The position numbers were made by a program, and so were the translations under genes. A DNA stretch of 64,000 nt from Minwuia sp048007105 (lineage in GTDB: Bacteria > Pseudomonadota > Alphaproteobacteria > Minwuiales > Minwuiaceae). Under the pieces are notes generated by a model. It was not told the DNA's origin, searched no databases, and saw only the letters and a list, made by a program, of their open reading frames with translations. Of the stretch, positions 54,975 to 64,000 are shown piece by piece. Where the stretch lies: the NCBI RefSeq assembly GCF_048007105.1, contig NZ_CP180352.1, positions 1,860,001 through 1,924,000 of the forward strand. Direction: 5' to 3'. Numbering within the stretch: the first letter of the stretch is position 1; every line of letters starts with the position of its first letter.

Positions 54975-55481
54975 ATGTCAGTCCGTTCCGATGAAGTCGC
55001 CAAAGGCCGCTACCGGGAGAATTTCGGCCGCTGTTTCGAGGAATTCGAGATCGGTGCGGTCTATGAGCACCGTCCGGGGCGCACGGTCTCGGAGGCGGAC
55101 AACACATGGTTCACGCTCATGACCATGAATCAGCACCCCCTGCATTTCGATCACGATTTCGCCAGCAAGTCGGAGTTCGGGCGTCCGGTCGTCAATTCCT
55201 GCCTGACGCTTTCCATCGTGACGGGCATGTCGGTCTCGGATGTCAGCCAGAAGGCCATCGCCAATCTGGGCTGGACCGACATCAGGATGCCGGCCCCGGT
55301 CTTTCACGGCGACACGCTGACCGCCGAGTCCGAAGTGCTCGACAAGCGGGAGAGTTCGTCACGTCCGACCCAGGGCATCGTCACCGTCGAGACCCGCGGC
55401 TACAAGCAGGACGGCACGCTGGTCATCAGCTACCGCCGCACCGTGCTGGTGCCGAAGCTGGGGCATGCGGTCGGGGAGTGA
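54975..55481 (+). CDS. MaoC-like hotdog-fold dehydratase/hydratase
   Basis: This 168-residue protein has a hotdog fold with MaoC signature TMNQHPLHFDHDFASKSEFGRPVVNSCL. In (R)-specific enoyl-CoA hydratases the motif reads GDxNPLH; here the catalytic Asp position is Asn52 while His57 is kept. This variant is seen in mesaconyl- or methylmalyl-CoA-type members, so classical enoyl-CoA hydration is not certain. The gene is divergent from the Bax inhibitor gene and convergent with pqqE. Confidence 0.88.
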   Translation: MSVRSDEVAKGRYRENFGRCFEEFEIGAVYEHRPGRTVSEADNTWFTLMTMNQHPLHFDHDFASKSEFGRPVVNSCLTLSIVTGMSVSDVSQKAIANLGWTDIRMPAPVFHGDTLTAESEVLDKRESSSRPTQGIVTVETRGYKQDGTLVISYRRTVLVPKLGHAVGE

Positions 55482-56576
55482 TCAGAGGAACCGGCGGTAA
55501 TCGTAGTCGGTGACGTCCGAGCCGGCCGCGTCCTGCGCCATGTCCACCAGCCGCTGGTGCAGCGGCGACTTCGCGCAGGCCGGATCGGTCGCGGTCGCAT
55601 CGCCGGCGATGGCCATGGCCTGGCAGCGGCAGCCGCCGAAATCGATGTCGCGCCGTTCGCAGGTCCGGCAGAGATCGGGCATCCAGTCGGTGCCGCGGAA
55701 GGCGTTGAAGGCCTGACCCGCCTGCCAGATCTCGGCCAGCGGCTTCTCGGCGACGTTGTCGAAGACCAGCCCCGGAATGCTCTCCGCGGCATGGCAGGGC
55801 AGGACCTTGCCCGATGGGGTGACGTTCAGCGAGCGGCGTCCCCAGCCGCCGACGCAGGGCTTCGGCAGGCGGGCGTAGTAGTCGGGCACGACCGCGTCGA
55901 TGACGATCTGTCCGGCCAGTTCCCGACGCAGCGTCTCGACCGTCTGCAACGCGGTCTCGACCTGGTCCCAGGCCGGCATGAGAGCTTCCCGGTTGCGGAG
56001 CGCCCAGCCGTAATACTGCGTGTGGGCGACCTCGACCCGGCGCGCGCCCATGCCGAGGGCGGCGCGGACCATGTCTTCTACGAGATGGATATTGGCGCGG
56101 TGGATGACGGCGTTGACCGTCAGCGGGATATCGAGCGCGATGACCTGTGCGGCCAGCTTCCGCTTCGCCGCATGGGCGCCGTCCAGCCCGGCGATCCGGT
56201 CGGCCGGTCCGTCCTTGACCCCTTCGAAGGAAATCTGCACGTGGTCCAGTCCGGCATCTGCGAGTGCGTCCATGGTCTCGGGTTTCACGCCGACAGCGGC
56301 CGTGATCAGGTTGGTGTAGAGACCGACCGAGTTGCAGTGGGCCACGATCTCGACGATGTCGCGCCGGGCGGTCGGTTCTCCGCCGGAGAGGTGCACCTGA
56401 AGCACGCCGAGATCGGCCGCCTGGGTGAAGACGCGCTTCCAGTCATCGGTGGAAAGTTCGGCTGAGCGGCGCTCCAGCTCGACCGGGTTCGAGCAGTAGG
56501 GGCAATGCAGGGGACAGCGGTGCGTCAGTTCCGCCAGCATCCCGATCGGCGGGTCGATGTCCGGCGAAGCGGTCAA
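55482..56576 (-). CDS. pqqE: PQQ biosynthesis radical SAM enzyme PqqE
   Basis: This 364-residue radical SAM protein crosslinks Glu and Tyr of PqqA, the first chemical step of pyrroloquinoline quinone synthesis. The 4Fe-4S triad is Cys21, Cys25 and Cys28 in RCPLHCPYCSNP; the C-terminal SPASM part carries auxiliary-cluster cysteines in CVGGWGRRSLNVTPSGKVLPC and LCRTCERRDIDFGGCRCQ. It starts at TTG 56576 overlapping the pqqD stop (TTGA). Confidence 0.96.
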   Translation of the reverse strand: MTASPDIDPPIGMLAELTHRCPLHCPYCSNPVELERRSAELSTDDWKRVFTQAADLGVLQVHLSGGEPTARRDIVEIVAHCNSVGLYTNLITAAVGVKPETMDALADAGLDHVQISFEGVKDGPADRIAGLDGAHAAKRKLAAQVIALDIPLTVNAVIHRANIHLVEDMVRAALGMGARRVEVAHTQYYGWALRNREALMPAWDQVETALQTVETLRRELAGQIVIDAVVPDYYARLPKPCVGGWGRRSLNVTPSGKVLPCHAAESIPGLVFDNVAEKPLAEIWQAGQAFNAFRGTDWMPDLCRTCERRDIDFGGCRCQAMAIAGDATATDPACAKSPLHQRLVDMAQDAAGSDVTDYDYRRFL

Positions 56577-56848
56577 TGGTCCAGCAGGCGCTTGTCCGCG
56601 AGCTGGCCGAGCAGCGCTTTCACGTCGGTCGCGATGCGGTCGCGCGGCGCGTTGAAGCTCGCCACCAGGTCGTCGACGATGGCGGCGACGTCGCGTTCGC
56701 CATCCACGCGCTTCAGCACCTCCAGCGCGATCGGGTCCAGCTTGATGATCCGCTCCGGCGCCATCAGCGTCCAGCCGCCGCGCGCCTTGTCTTCCCGCAG
56801 CTTCACACCGCGGGGCAGCTTCGGGACGCTGTCCTCGGCCAGCGCCAT
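56573..56848 (-). CDS. pqqD: PQQ biosynthesis peptide chaperone PqqD
   Basis: This 91-residue protein is the RiPP-recognition element that binds PqqA and presents it to PqqE. The pattern PKLPRGVKLREDKARGGWTLMAPERIIKLDPIALEVLKRVDG is typical. ATG 56848 overlaps the pqqC stop by one base (TGATG); a longer in-frame extension upstream lies inside pqqC and is rejected. Confidence 0.96.
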   Translation of the reverse strand: MALAEDSVPKLPRGVKLREDKARGGWTLMAPERIIKLDPIALEVLKRVDGERDVAAIVDDLVASFNAPRDRIATDVKALLGQLADKRLLDH

Positions 56849-57585
56849 CAGCCCTGTTCCGGCACGAAGGCGTCGGGCGGGATCAAACCCGGTTCGACAT
56901 AGGCGAAGTAGAGCGCATCCAGCTGCGACCAGAGCACGGTGCACTTGAAGGTCAGCGCGTCGAGCGCCGCCTTCTGCTGGTCGGGCCGGACCGCGTGCGT
57001 CTTCACATAGTCCAGCGCGAAGTCGGAATCGCGCGGCGCCTGGGTCAGCCGCTTGCCGAAATAGGCCAACGTCTTCTCGTCGACGAAATCGTAGTTCGCC
57101 AGCATGCCCGAGACACGCTCGGAGATGATGGTGGGGGAGAACAGCTCGGTCAGCGAACTGGCGATGGCGTCGAGCAGCGGCATCTCGCGAACGAACCGGA
57201 CATAGGCTTCCACGGCGAACTTCGTCGCCGGCAGGATGCCTTCCATGCTCTCGACATAGTCGCGGTCCAGGCCGAGGCCCTCGCAGAGTCCGAGCCAGCG
57301 TTCGATGCCGCCATCGCCTTCGGTCTCGCCATCATGATCGACGATGCGCCGGCGCCATTCGCGGCGCAGCGCGGCCGTGGGCAGGCGCGCCATCAGCGAT
57401 GCGTCCTTGGCCGGGATATGGGCCTGATAACAGTAGCGGTTCAACGCCCAGGCCTGCACCTGCGGCTTCGACAGCTTGCCGCCATGTAGCATGCGGTGGA
57501 AGGGGTGCAGGTTGTGATAGCGGCGCGCGCCGATGTCGCGCAGCGCATGCTCCAGTTCGTCCGGCGACAGGATCCGGTCGCTCAT
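56848..57585 (-). CDS. pqqC: pyrroloquinoline-quinone synthase PqqC
   Basis: This 245-residue cofactorless oxidase performs the final ring closure and eight-electron oxidation to PQQ. It shows GARRYHNLHPFHRMLHGGKLSKPQVQAWALNRYCYQAHIPAKDASLMAR and GIERWLGLCEGLGLDRDYVESM. GAGGAG precedes ATG 57585. pqqB, usually between pqqA and pqqC, is not present here. Confidence 0.96.
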   Translation of the reverse strand: MSDRILSPDELEHALRDIGARRYHNLHPFHRMLHGGKLSKPQVQAWALNRYCYQAHIPAKDASLMARLPTAALRREWRRRIVDHDGETEGDGGIERWLGLCEGLGLDRDYVESMEGILPATKFAVEAYVRFVREMPLLDAIASSLTELFSPTIISERVSGMLANYDFVDEKTLAYFGKRLTQAPRDSDFALDYVKTHAVRPDQQKAALDALTFKCTVLWSQLDALYFAYVEPGLIPPDAFVPEQG

Positions 57586-57611
57586 GTCCGCGTCTCCTCG
57601 CCGCGAATCCG

Positions 57612-57648
57612 GGGCAAGAAAAAGGCCGGCGGTTCGCACCGGCGGCCT
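57612..57648 (-). terminator. terminator-like hairpin between pqqA and pqqC
   Basis: On the minus strand AGGCCGCCGGT and ACCGCCGGCCT (complement of 57623-57648) pair with one mismatch around a 4-base loop and are followed by TTTTTCTTGCCCC. Located between pqqA and pqqC, it should stop most transcripts after pqqA, giving excess PqqA peptide over the enzymes, as reported for other pqq operons. Confidence 0.75.
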
Positions 57649-57673
57649 CTTCCGATTTCGTGTGATCGGCCGA

Positions 57674-57751
57674 TCAGAACTCGGCGGGGAAATACCCGTT
57701 GATTTCCATGCCGATGCAGATTTCTTCGATCACAGGTGTCGTCCAGGCCAT
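57674..57751 (-). CDS. pqqA: PQQ precursor peptide PqqA
   Basis: This 25-residue peptide is the substrate from which PQQ is made. It has the conserved MAWTTP start and the crosslinked residues Glu16 and Tyr20 in MEINGYFPAEF. GGGAGG lies 7 bases before the ATG at 57751. It is short enough to be missed by ordinary gene callers. The 91 bases upstream, to the end of tupA, should contain the pqq promoter. Confidence 0.97.
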   Translation of the reverse strand: MAWTTPVIEEICIGMEINGYFPAEF

Positions 57752-57842
57752 GTGACCACCTCCCTTCTTGATTGGTTGATGAATTCGTGTGCACCCAAAA
57801 TGTAATGGAGTGACGTAGCGGTAGCAAGAAGGGAATGCGGGC

Positions 57843-58649
57843 CTATTCCGCGTTCGGAAAGAACAGTTGCTCCCCGTCGCGCCGGTACTCGGCGATCGCC
57901 GCCTGGCCATTGGGGCCCGTGAGCCAGTCCACGAAGGCCTGGGCCCCCCTGATGTTGACGTGTGGGTGCTTGACCGGATTTACGGCAATGACTGCGTACT
58001 GGTTGAACAGGGCCGGATCGCCCTGGAAAACGATCTCGTGGCTCTGTTTGTTCGCGAAGCTGAGCCACGTTGCGCGGTCGGAGAGTGTATAGGCGCCCAT
58101 GGCCACCGCCGCATTCAGGGTGGCGCCCATGCCGGCGCCCATTTCGCGGTACCAGTTGTCCCGCGCTTCCGGAGACAGTCCGGCGGCTGACCAGATACCC
58201 TTCTCTGCCTTGTGCGTGCCGCTGTCGTCGCCACGGGACGCGAAGGGGATGCCGGAACCGGCAATGGCCCTGAAGGCCTCGACGACACTTTCGGCGCCCC
58301 TTGCCGCTGCCGGATCGTCGCCGGGGCCGAGCACGACGAAGTCATTGTACATGACGATGCGCCGCTCGACGCCGAAGCCGTCCGCGACGAAAGCCTCCTC
58401 GCTCGGCCGGTGATGCACCAGCAGGGCGTCCGCGTCCCCGTTGCGGGCGATGCGGATCGCCTGGCCCGTGCCGACGGCGATGACCCGCACTTCGGTGCCC
58501 GTCGCGGCGGTGAACTTCGGCAGGATGAAACCGAAAAGTCCCGAGTTCTCGGTCGATGTCGTCGACGACAGTGTGATCTGATCGGCGAGCGCCGTCTGTA
58601 CGAAGAAGAAAAGCGCCGCCAGCGCGGCGGCGGGGACCGCTTTCACCAC
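57843..58649 (-). CDS. tupA: tungstate ABC transporter substrate-binding protein, TupA type
   Basis: This 268-residue exported protein has a signal peptide (to ALA, about residue 22) and the TupA pattern ITLSSTTSTENSGLFGFILPKF with TTSTENSG forming the oxyanion pocket, plus ADALLVHHRPSEEAFV and RGDDSGTHKAEKGIW. It binds tungstate, or possibly molybdate, in the periplasm. It starts at GTG 58649 with GGGAGAA upstream and overlaps tupC by 7 bases. Confidence 0.93.
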   Translation of the reverse strand: MVKAVPAAALAALFFFVQTALADQITLSSTTSTENSGLFGFILPKFTAATGTEVRVIAVGTGQAIRIARNGDADALLVHHRPSEEAFVADGFGVERRIVMYNDFVVLGPGDDPAAARGAESVVEAFRAIAGSGIPFASRGDDSGTHKAEKGIWSAAGLSPEARDNWYREMGAGMGATLNAAVAMGAYTLSDRATWLSFANKQSHEIVFQGDPALFNQYAVIAVNPVKHPHVNIRGAQAFVDWLTGPNGQAAIAEYRRDGEQLFFPNAE

Positions 58650-59356
58650 AGAAGTTCTCCCTTCAGGAATGCCTTGGTCGTCTCGTGGACCGGATCGTCG
58701 AAGAAGCGCTCCACCGGAGACTGTTCGATCACGACTTCGTTGTGCAGGAACACGACCTCATCGGCAAGGCGTCGGGCCTGGCCGAGGTCATGTGTGGTCA
58801 TCACGATGGCCGTGCCGAGCGCATGGATGCGGCCGACGAGCGTCTCTATCCGGCCGGTCGCGCCCGGGTCGAGGCTGGCGGTGGGCTCGTCCATGAACAG
58901 CACTTCCGGCCGCAGGGCCTGGGCCCGCGCCAGCGCCAGCCGCTGCTGTTCGCCGATGGAAAGGGTCCGGGCGGCCTGACCGGCCCTGTCGGCGAGGCCG
59001 GTCATCTCGAGCGCCCCGTCGATCAGTGCGTCGGCGTCAGCGCCCCCGATGCTTCTCAGTTTCAGGCCATAGGCGATGTTGGCGCGGACGGAACGGCGCA
59101 GCATTACCGGCCGCTGAAAGACCATGGCCTGCCGCCGTCGCGCATCCGCCGCGTCCGGGCCGGTCCATTGGACCCGTCCGCCATCGGGATGCAGCAACCC
59201 GTGACAGATTCGCAGCAGAAGGCTCTTGCCCGCGCCGTTGGGCCCCAGGATGACCGTGCGCTTGCCGGCAGGGACAGTCATGGACACGCCGTCCAGCAGC
59301 CGCCGTCCGCCGGCCGACAGCGTCACGTCTTCGAGCTCGAGGGGCAGGATGCTCAT
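58643..59356 (-). CDS. tupC: tungstate ABC transporter ATP-binding protein
   Basis: This 237-residue ATPase has Walker A GPNGAGKSL, signature LSIGEQQRLALARAQAL, Walker B LFMDEPTASLDPG and H-loop MTTHDLGQARRLAD. It energises the TupB permease. It overlaps tupB by four bases (ATGA) and tupA by seven. Confidence 0.92.
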   Translation of the reverse strand: MSILPLELEDVTLSAGGRRLLDGVSMTVPAGKRTVILGPNGAGKSLLLRICHGLLHPDGGRVQWTGPDAADARRRQAMVFQRPVMLRRSVRANIAYGLKLRSIGGADADALIDGALEMTGLADRAGQAARTLSIGEQQRLALARAQALRPEVLFMDEPTASLDPGATGRIETLVGRIHALGTAIVMTTHDLGQARRLADEVVFLHNEVVIEQSPVERFFDDPVHETTKAFLKGELLW

Positions 59357-60063
59357 CCCAGTCGGCCCCGTGTGCGTCCCGCGCCGGTCAGCAGCGCCAC
59401 CCCGGCATTCACGCTCAGCGCCAGCAGCACCAGGATCAGGCCCAGCGCCAGCGCAAGCGCTAGATTGCCCTTGGAGGTCTCCAGCGCGATGGCCGTGGTC
59501 ATCACGCGGGTGGCGTAGGCAATGTTGCCGCCGACGATGAAGACGGCGCCGACCTCGGCGATCGCCCGGCCGAATCCCGCCATCACGGCGGTGGCCAGCA
59601 TCAGCTGTCCGTCCCAGAGAAGGGTGGCGAGCATCTGCCGCGGGCTGGCGCCCAGGGAACAGAGCTGTTCGCGGTACTCCTCGAACATCGTCCGGACCGT
59701 CTGGCGGGCGAGCGCGGCGATGATCGGAGTGATCAGCGCGGTCTGGGCGATGATCATCGCCCCCGGCGTGAACAGCAAGCCCAGCGCGCCGAGGGGCCCG
59801 GAACGGCTCAGCAGCAGATAGATGATCAGGCCGACGAAGACCGGCGGCAGCCCCATCAAGGCGTTCAGCAGGATCACGATGGCCCGGCGGCCGGGAAAGC
59901 GATAGACCGCGACGGCGGCGCCCAGCGGCAGGCCGATCAGGCTCGCCAGCGCCACGGCGCTCAGACTGACAGTCAGGGAGCGCCCGACAATATCGGCAAG
60001 CTGACCGTCCAGACCGGCGATCAGCTGCAGGGCGATCCAGAAGGCTTCCCCGATATCCGACAT
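59353..60063 (-). CDS. tupB: tungstate ABC transporter permease
   Basis: This 236-residue permease has five or six hydrophobic helices and the ABC coupling motif EEYREQLCSLGASPRQMLATLLW (EAA loop). FGRAIAEVGAVFIVGGNIAYATRVMTTAIALETSKGN near the C-terminus is typical of TupB/WtpB-type permeases. The ATG at 60063 starts before the first helix. The genes run tupB, tupC, tupA, ending just before pqqA on the same strand. Confidence 0.92.
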   Translation of the reverse strand: MSDIGEAFWIALQLIAGLDGQLADIVGRSLTVSLSAVALASLIGLPLGAAVAVYRFPGRRAIVILLNALMGLPPVFVGLIIYLLLSRSGPLGALGLLFTPGAMIIAQTALITPIIAALARQTVRTMFEEYREQLCSLGASPRQMLATLLWDGQLMLATAVMAGFGRAIAEVGAVFIVGGNIAYATRVMTTAIALETSKGNLALALALGLILVLLALSVNAGVALLTGAGRTRGRLG

Positions 60064-60143
60064 GGTCCGCAGGAACACCAATGGCGGCCGGCGCGCAAGC
60101 CTGTCTGCACCGGCGGTTGTCGCTTGCGGGATACCGGTCCGCA

Positions 60144-60179
60144 AAGCAAAGGGCCGGATCCGTTTCCGGAACCGGCCCT
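60144..60179 (-). terminator. intrinsic terminator after the CoxSLM-type operon
   Basis: AGGGCCGG (60150-60157) and CCGGCCCT (60172-60179) form a perfect 8-base outer stem with a further pairing core inside. On the minus strand it is followed by TTGCTTTGC. It lies 29 bases after the medium-subunit gene and separates this operon from tupBCA. Confidence 0.7.
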
Positions 60180-60208
60180 GTTCTGTTGCCTGGCGGTGTC
60201 GGGCGGCG

Positions 60209-61000
60209 TCAGCCGGCCTTGGCCACCGCCCGCTTGGTCATGACGCCGCAGAGATGCGCGCGGTAGTCGGCGCCGGCATGGATGTCGGCGTTCATGCTGC
60301 CCGCATCGACGGCGCCGTCGGAGATGGCGTCGGCGGAGAAGTTCGACGACAGCGCGTCCTCCCAGGCCTGCACGCGGAACACGCAGGGCGCTGCGCCTGT
60401 GATGGCGACGCGCACGCCGCCAGCCGTCTTGGCCACGAAGGAACCGACGATGGCGTAGCGCGAGGCCGGGTTCGGGAACTTCGCGTAGCCGGCCTTCTCG
60501 GGCACCGGGAAGGAGACCTCGGTGATGATCTCGTCCTCATCCAGCGCGGTCTCGAACATGCCGGTGAAGAAGTCGTCCGCCGCGATCTCCCGCTTCGTGG
60601 TCTTCACGGTGGCGCCCAGCGCGACCAGCGCCGACGGATAATCCGCCGCCGGATCGTTGTTCGCGATCGAGCCGCCGATGGTGCCGCGGTTGCGGACCGC
60701 CGGATCGCCGATGCCGTCGGCCAGATCGGCCAGCGCCGGGATCGCCGACTTCACGTCAGCCGAGCCGGCCACGGTCGCATGCGTGGTCATCGCGCCGATG
60801 ACGATGGCGTTGCCGTCCTTGCGGATGCCCGAAAGGTTGGCGCCGGCCAGGTCGATCACGTCCGACGGCGCTGCCAGACGCTGCTTCAGCGTCGGGATCA
60901 GCGTCATGCCGCCGGCCATCACCTTGCCGTCCTCGGCCGACGCCAGCGCCTGCGACGCCGCATCGGCGCTGCCAGCCTTGCTGTAGTTGAAGTTGTACAT
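60209..61000 (-). CDS. molybdenum hydroxylase FAD-binding medium subunit (CoxM type)
   Basis: This 263-residue subunit carries FAD and passes electrons from the iron-sulfur subunit to an acceptor. It has the two FAD motifs of the family: AGGMTLIPTLKQRL (AGGTxL position) and RNRGTIGGSIANNDPAADYPSAL (TIGGN-like, here TIGGS). The length is slightly below the usual 280-290 residues. It is the last gene of a small-large-medium operon. Confidence 0.93.
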   Translation of the reverse strand: MYNFNYSKAGSADAASQALASAEDGKVMAGGMTLIPTLKQRLAAPSDVIDLAGANLSGIRKDGNAIVIGAMTTHATVAGSADVKSAIPALADLADGIGDPAVRNRGTIGGSIANNDPAADYPSALVALGATVKTTKREIAADDFFTGMFETALDEDEIITEVSFPVPEKAGYAKFPNPASRYAIVGSFVAKTAGGVRVAITGAAPCVFRVQAWEDALSSNFSADAISDGAVDAGSMNADIHAGADYRAHLCGVMTKRAVAKAG

Positions 61001-61022
61001 GGTCCGTAGCTCCCCCTTGTCC

Positions 61023-63391
61023 CTACTCGGCAGCCTGCCTGGCGCCGTGAATGGCCTGCCAGACCCTCAGCGGGGTGGCCGGCATGTCGATGTGGCTGAC
61101 GCCGTAATCCTTCAGGGCGTCGACGATGGCGTTGATCACCGCCGGCGGCGACCCGATGGCGCCGGCCTCGCCGCAACCCTTCACGCCCAGCACGTTGTGG
61201 GTGCAGGGGGTGACCTCGTGGCCGACGGTGAAGGACGGCACATTGTCGGCGCGCGGCATGCAGTAGTCCATGTAGGAACCGCTGACCAACTGGCCGCCGG
61301 CGTCATACGACGTGTTCTCGTAGAGCGCCTGGCCGATGCCCTGCACCAGCCCGCCATGCACCTGGCCCTCGACGATCATCGGGTTGATGACGTTGCCGAA
61401 ATCGTCGGTGGCGTGGAAGGCGATGATCTTCACCTCGCCGGTGTCCGGATCGATCTCGACCTCACAGACATGCGTGCCGGACGGGAAGGTGAAGTTCTTC
61501 GGATCGTAGAACGCGGTCTCCTCGAGGCCCGGCTCCAGCTCTTCCAGCGGATAGTTGTGCGGGACATAGGCCGTCAGTGCGACATCGCCGAAGGCGACCT
61601 CCTTGTCCGTGCCGGCGACCTTGAACATGCCGTTCTCGAAGACGACGTCGTCCGCGGACGCTTCCATCAGATGCGCCGCGATCTTGGTCGCCTTGTTCAC
61701 GACCTTGTCGATCGCGTTGGACAGGGCGACGCCGCCGACCGCGATCGAGCGGGACCCGTAGGTCCCCATGCCGAAAGGGATCTTGTTGGTGTCGCCGTGG
61801 ACGATATCGACCGAGCCGATATCGACGCCCAGCTTCTCCGCCACCAGCTGCGCGAAGACCGTTTCGTGGCCCTGGCCATGGCTGTGGCTGCCGGTGAGCA
61901 CCTGGATCGAACCGGTCGGGTTGACCCGGACCGTGGCGCTTTCGTAGAGGCCGGCACGGGCGCCCAGTGCACCTGCGACATTCGACGGTGCGATACCGCA
62001 GGCCTCAATGTAGCAGCTGATGCCGATACCGCGGAGCTTGCCGCGGCCTGCGGCTTCCTTGCGCCGGTCCTCGAAGCTGCCCCAGCCGCTGGCGCTCAGC
62101 GCTGCCGAAAGGGTCTTCTCGAAATCGCCGGTGTCGTAGGTCAGCGCCACCGGCGTGTCATACGGGAACTGGTCCGGCTGGATGAAGTTCCGGCGGCGCA
62201 GCTCGATCGGGTCGATCCCCATCTCGTCTGCCGCCTTGTCCACGACCCGCTCCAGCAGGAAGGTGGCTTCCGGCGGCTGGCCCCGCGATACGCGTCGACG
62301 GGGACGGTGTTCGTGAACACCGCCTTCACCTCTGCGTAGATCAGCGGCGTTGTGTACTGGCCCGCCAGCAGCGTCGCATGCAGATAGGTCGGGATCGACG
62401 GCGCGAAGGTCGACAGATACGCGCCCATGTTGGCCAGCGTGAATTCGCGGAGCGCCAGGAACTTGCCGTTCGCGTCCAGCGCCAGTTCGACCGACGTGAT
62501 GTGGTCGCGGGCATGGGCGTCGGACAGGAAGGCTTCCGAACGGTCGGAGGTCCACTTCACCGGCTGACCCAGCACCTTTGCCGCCACCGTGACGATGGCT
62601 TCCTCGGCGTAGTGATAGATCTTGGAGCCGAACCCGCCACCCACATCGGGGGCGTAGACGCGCAGCTTGTGCTCGGGGATCTGCAGCACGAAGGCGCCCA
62701 TCAGCAGACGGATCACGTGCGGGTTCTGGCTGGTCGAATAGAGCGTGTGCTCGCCCGTCGCCTGGTCGAAGTCGCCGATGGCGCAACGCGGCTCGATGGC
62801 GTTCGGCACCAGCCTGTTGTTGACCAGTTCCAGTTTCGTGATGTGGTGGGCCTTCTCGAAGGCCGCGTCCACGGTCGCGCGGTCGCCGATCTCCCAGTCG
62901 TAGCACTGGTTGTTGCCGGCTTCGTCATGTACCGACGAGGGCGGGTTCTCCAGCGCCTCGCGCATGTTGACGACCGCCGGCAGTTCCGAATAGTCGACAT
63001 CCACCAGTTCGGCGGCGGCGCGCGCTTCCGACTTGCTGGCGGCGACCACGACGGCGACCGGATCGCCGACGTGGCGCACCTTGCCTTCGGCGAGAATGGG
63101 ATGCTTGGGCTCGATCATCGGCTCTTCATTCTTGCCGATGACCTGCCAACCGCAGGGCAGACCGCCGAAGGCCGCGAAATCCTCGGCCGTCAGCACGGCG
63201 ATCACGCCGGGCGCCGCAAGGGCCGCGCTGGCGTCGATGCCGTTGATCGCCGCGTGGGCGTGCGGCGAGCGCACGATGGCGGCGTAGCTCTGGTTCGGCA
63301 GCACGATGTCGTCGGTGTACTTGCCGCGCCCCTTGATGAAACGGAAATCTTCCTTGCGCCTTACGGCGGCGCCGATCCCCTGTTCGGTCAT
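61023..63391 (-). pseudogene. molybdenum hydroxylase molybdopterin-binding large subunit (CoxL type, form II) with one-base frameshift
   Basis: The gene reads normally from ATG 63391 (GAAVRRKEDFRFIKGRGKYTDD) through NVGGGFGSK-like DVGGGFGSK and into NTVPVDAYRGAS, then loses frame at about 62271-62276. From there the protein continues in a second frame with PEATFLLERVVDKAADEMGIDPIELRRRNF to the TAG at 61023. Adding one C restores AYRGASRPEATFLLE, and 2369 bases plus one equals 790 codons. The C-terminal half retains KGCGEAGAIGSPP with the catalytic Glu. The neighbouring small and medium subunit genes are intact, so either the enzyme was recently lost or this is a sequencing error. Confidence 0.88.
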
Positions 63392-63435
63392 CCCATTCCC
63401 TCCCTGAGAATGTCAGCCCTGTCGCGTGCCGGTCT

Positions 63436-63903
<468 letters not shown>

Positions 63904-64000
63904 GTCCCCCCAATCCTCCCTGTTGGACATCCGTAACTCGCCGCATCCTGCGCCGGGATCGGATCAATCTCAAGTCACCAGCGCGACCAGCACGATAATC

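Noticed and set aside
63970..64000. Possible C-terminal end of another minus-strand gene (reading IIVLVALVT then TGA)
   Set aside because: Only nine codons are inside the window; hydrophobic ends of this length occur by chance, so it cannot be supported.

Overview
The window is a high-GC stretch of bacterial chromosome from what is most likely an alphaproteobacterium of the Rhodospirillales type. Supporting signs are two PAS_5-family proteins, a HIG1-domain membrane protein, a clpS-clpA pair, a serC-serA pair preceded by what looks like the alphaproteobacterial serC leader RNA, an alphaproteobacterial-length SerC, and strong G/C preference at third codon positions. I see no tRNA, rRNA, CRISPR array, transposase, integrase or prophage gene. 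Coding density is high and many genes overlap by 4 or 8 bases.

Layout. 1-5640 (+): the C-terminus of an RTX calcium-binding protein, a crotonase-family protein, a PAS_5 protein, and a stand-alone CoxL-type molybdenum hydroxylase subunit followed by a dienelactone hydrolase. 5720-9115 (-): a copper-resistance cluster (cytochrome c, small His-rich protein, CopA, CopB). 9184-11882 (-): clpS-clpA. 12085-15572 (+): D,D-carboxypeptidase with SPOR domain, then an MFS transporter and an SDR. 15624-19613 (-): asd, serC, serA. 20015-23318: PilZ protein (+), VOC protein and HCCA isomerase (-), then HIG1 protein, PduO-type cobalamin adenosyltransferase, tag and tadA (+). 23322-30471: surface polysaccharide and envelope genes (methyltransferase, two O-antigen ligase/polymerase-like proteins, metallophosphoesterase, Sel1 protein, polyprenyl-phosphate sugar transferase). 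30478-39562: a catabolic island with a GMC oxidoreductase divergent from SDR, an Old Yellow Enzyme relative with a C-terminal FN3-like domain, a cupin, and a complete branched-chain-amino-acid-type ABC transporter. 39681-47576: diguanylate cyclase, a MarR/HlyD/MFS/DUF2848 efflux operon, endonuclease III, a second PAS_5 protein and an acyl-CoA synthetase. 47792-54040 (-): nitronate monooxygenase-like enzyme, HxlR regulator, SDR, M20 hydrolase, a putative 2-oxoglutarate oxygenase and an MlrC/M81 peptidase. 54143-55481: Bax-inhibitor-1 protein and a MaoC hydratase. 55482-63903 (-): pqqACDE without pqqB, a TupABC-type tungstate ABC transporter, and a three-subunit CoxSLM-type molybdenum hydroxylase.

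The functional theme is oxidative metabolism of small organic compounds (molybdenum hydroxylases, PQQ, OYE, GMC, SDRs, CoA enzymes) plus the uptake systems that feed it. Two genes carry apparent single-base frameshifts: the coxL of the 61-63 kb cluster and the O-antigen ligase-like gene at 29-30 kb. A third, small ORF in the copper cluster has an in-frame TGA. I cannot tell from one sequence whether these are genuine mutations or assembly errors. Regulatory elements visible directly include palindromic operator candidates for the MarR and HxlR regulators, a serC leader, intrinsic terminators, terminator-like hairpins after the first gene of two operons, and a dispersed mosaic palindromic repeat present in at least two full copies.
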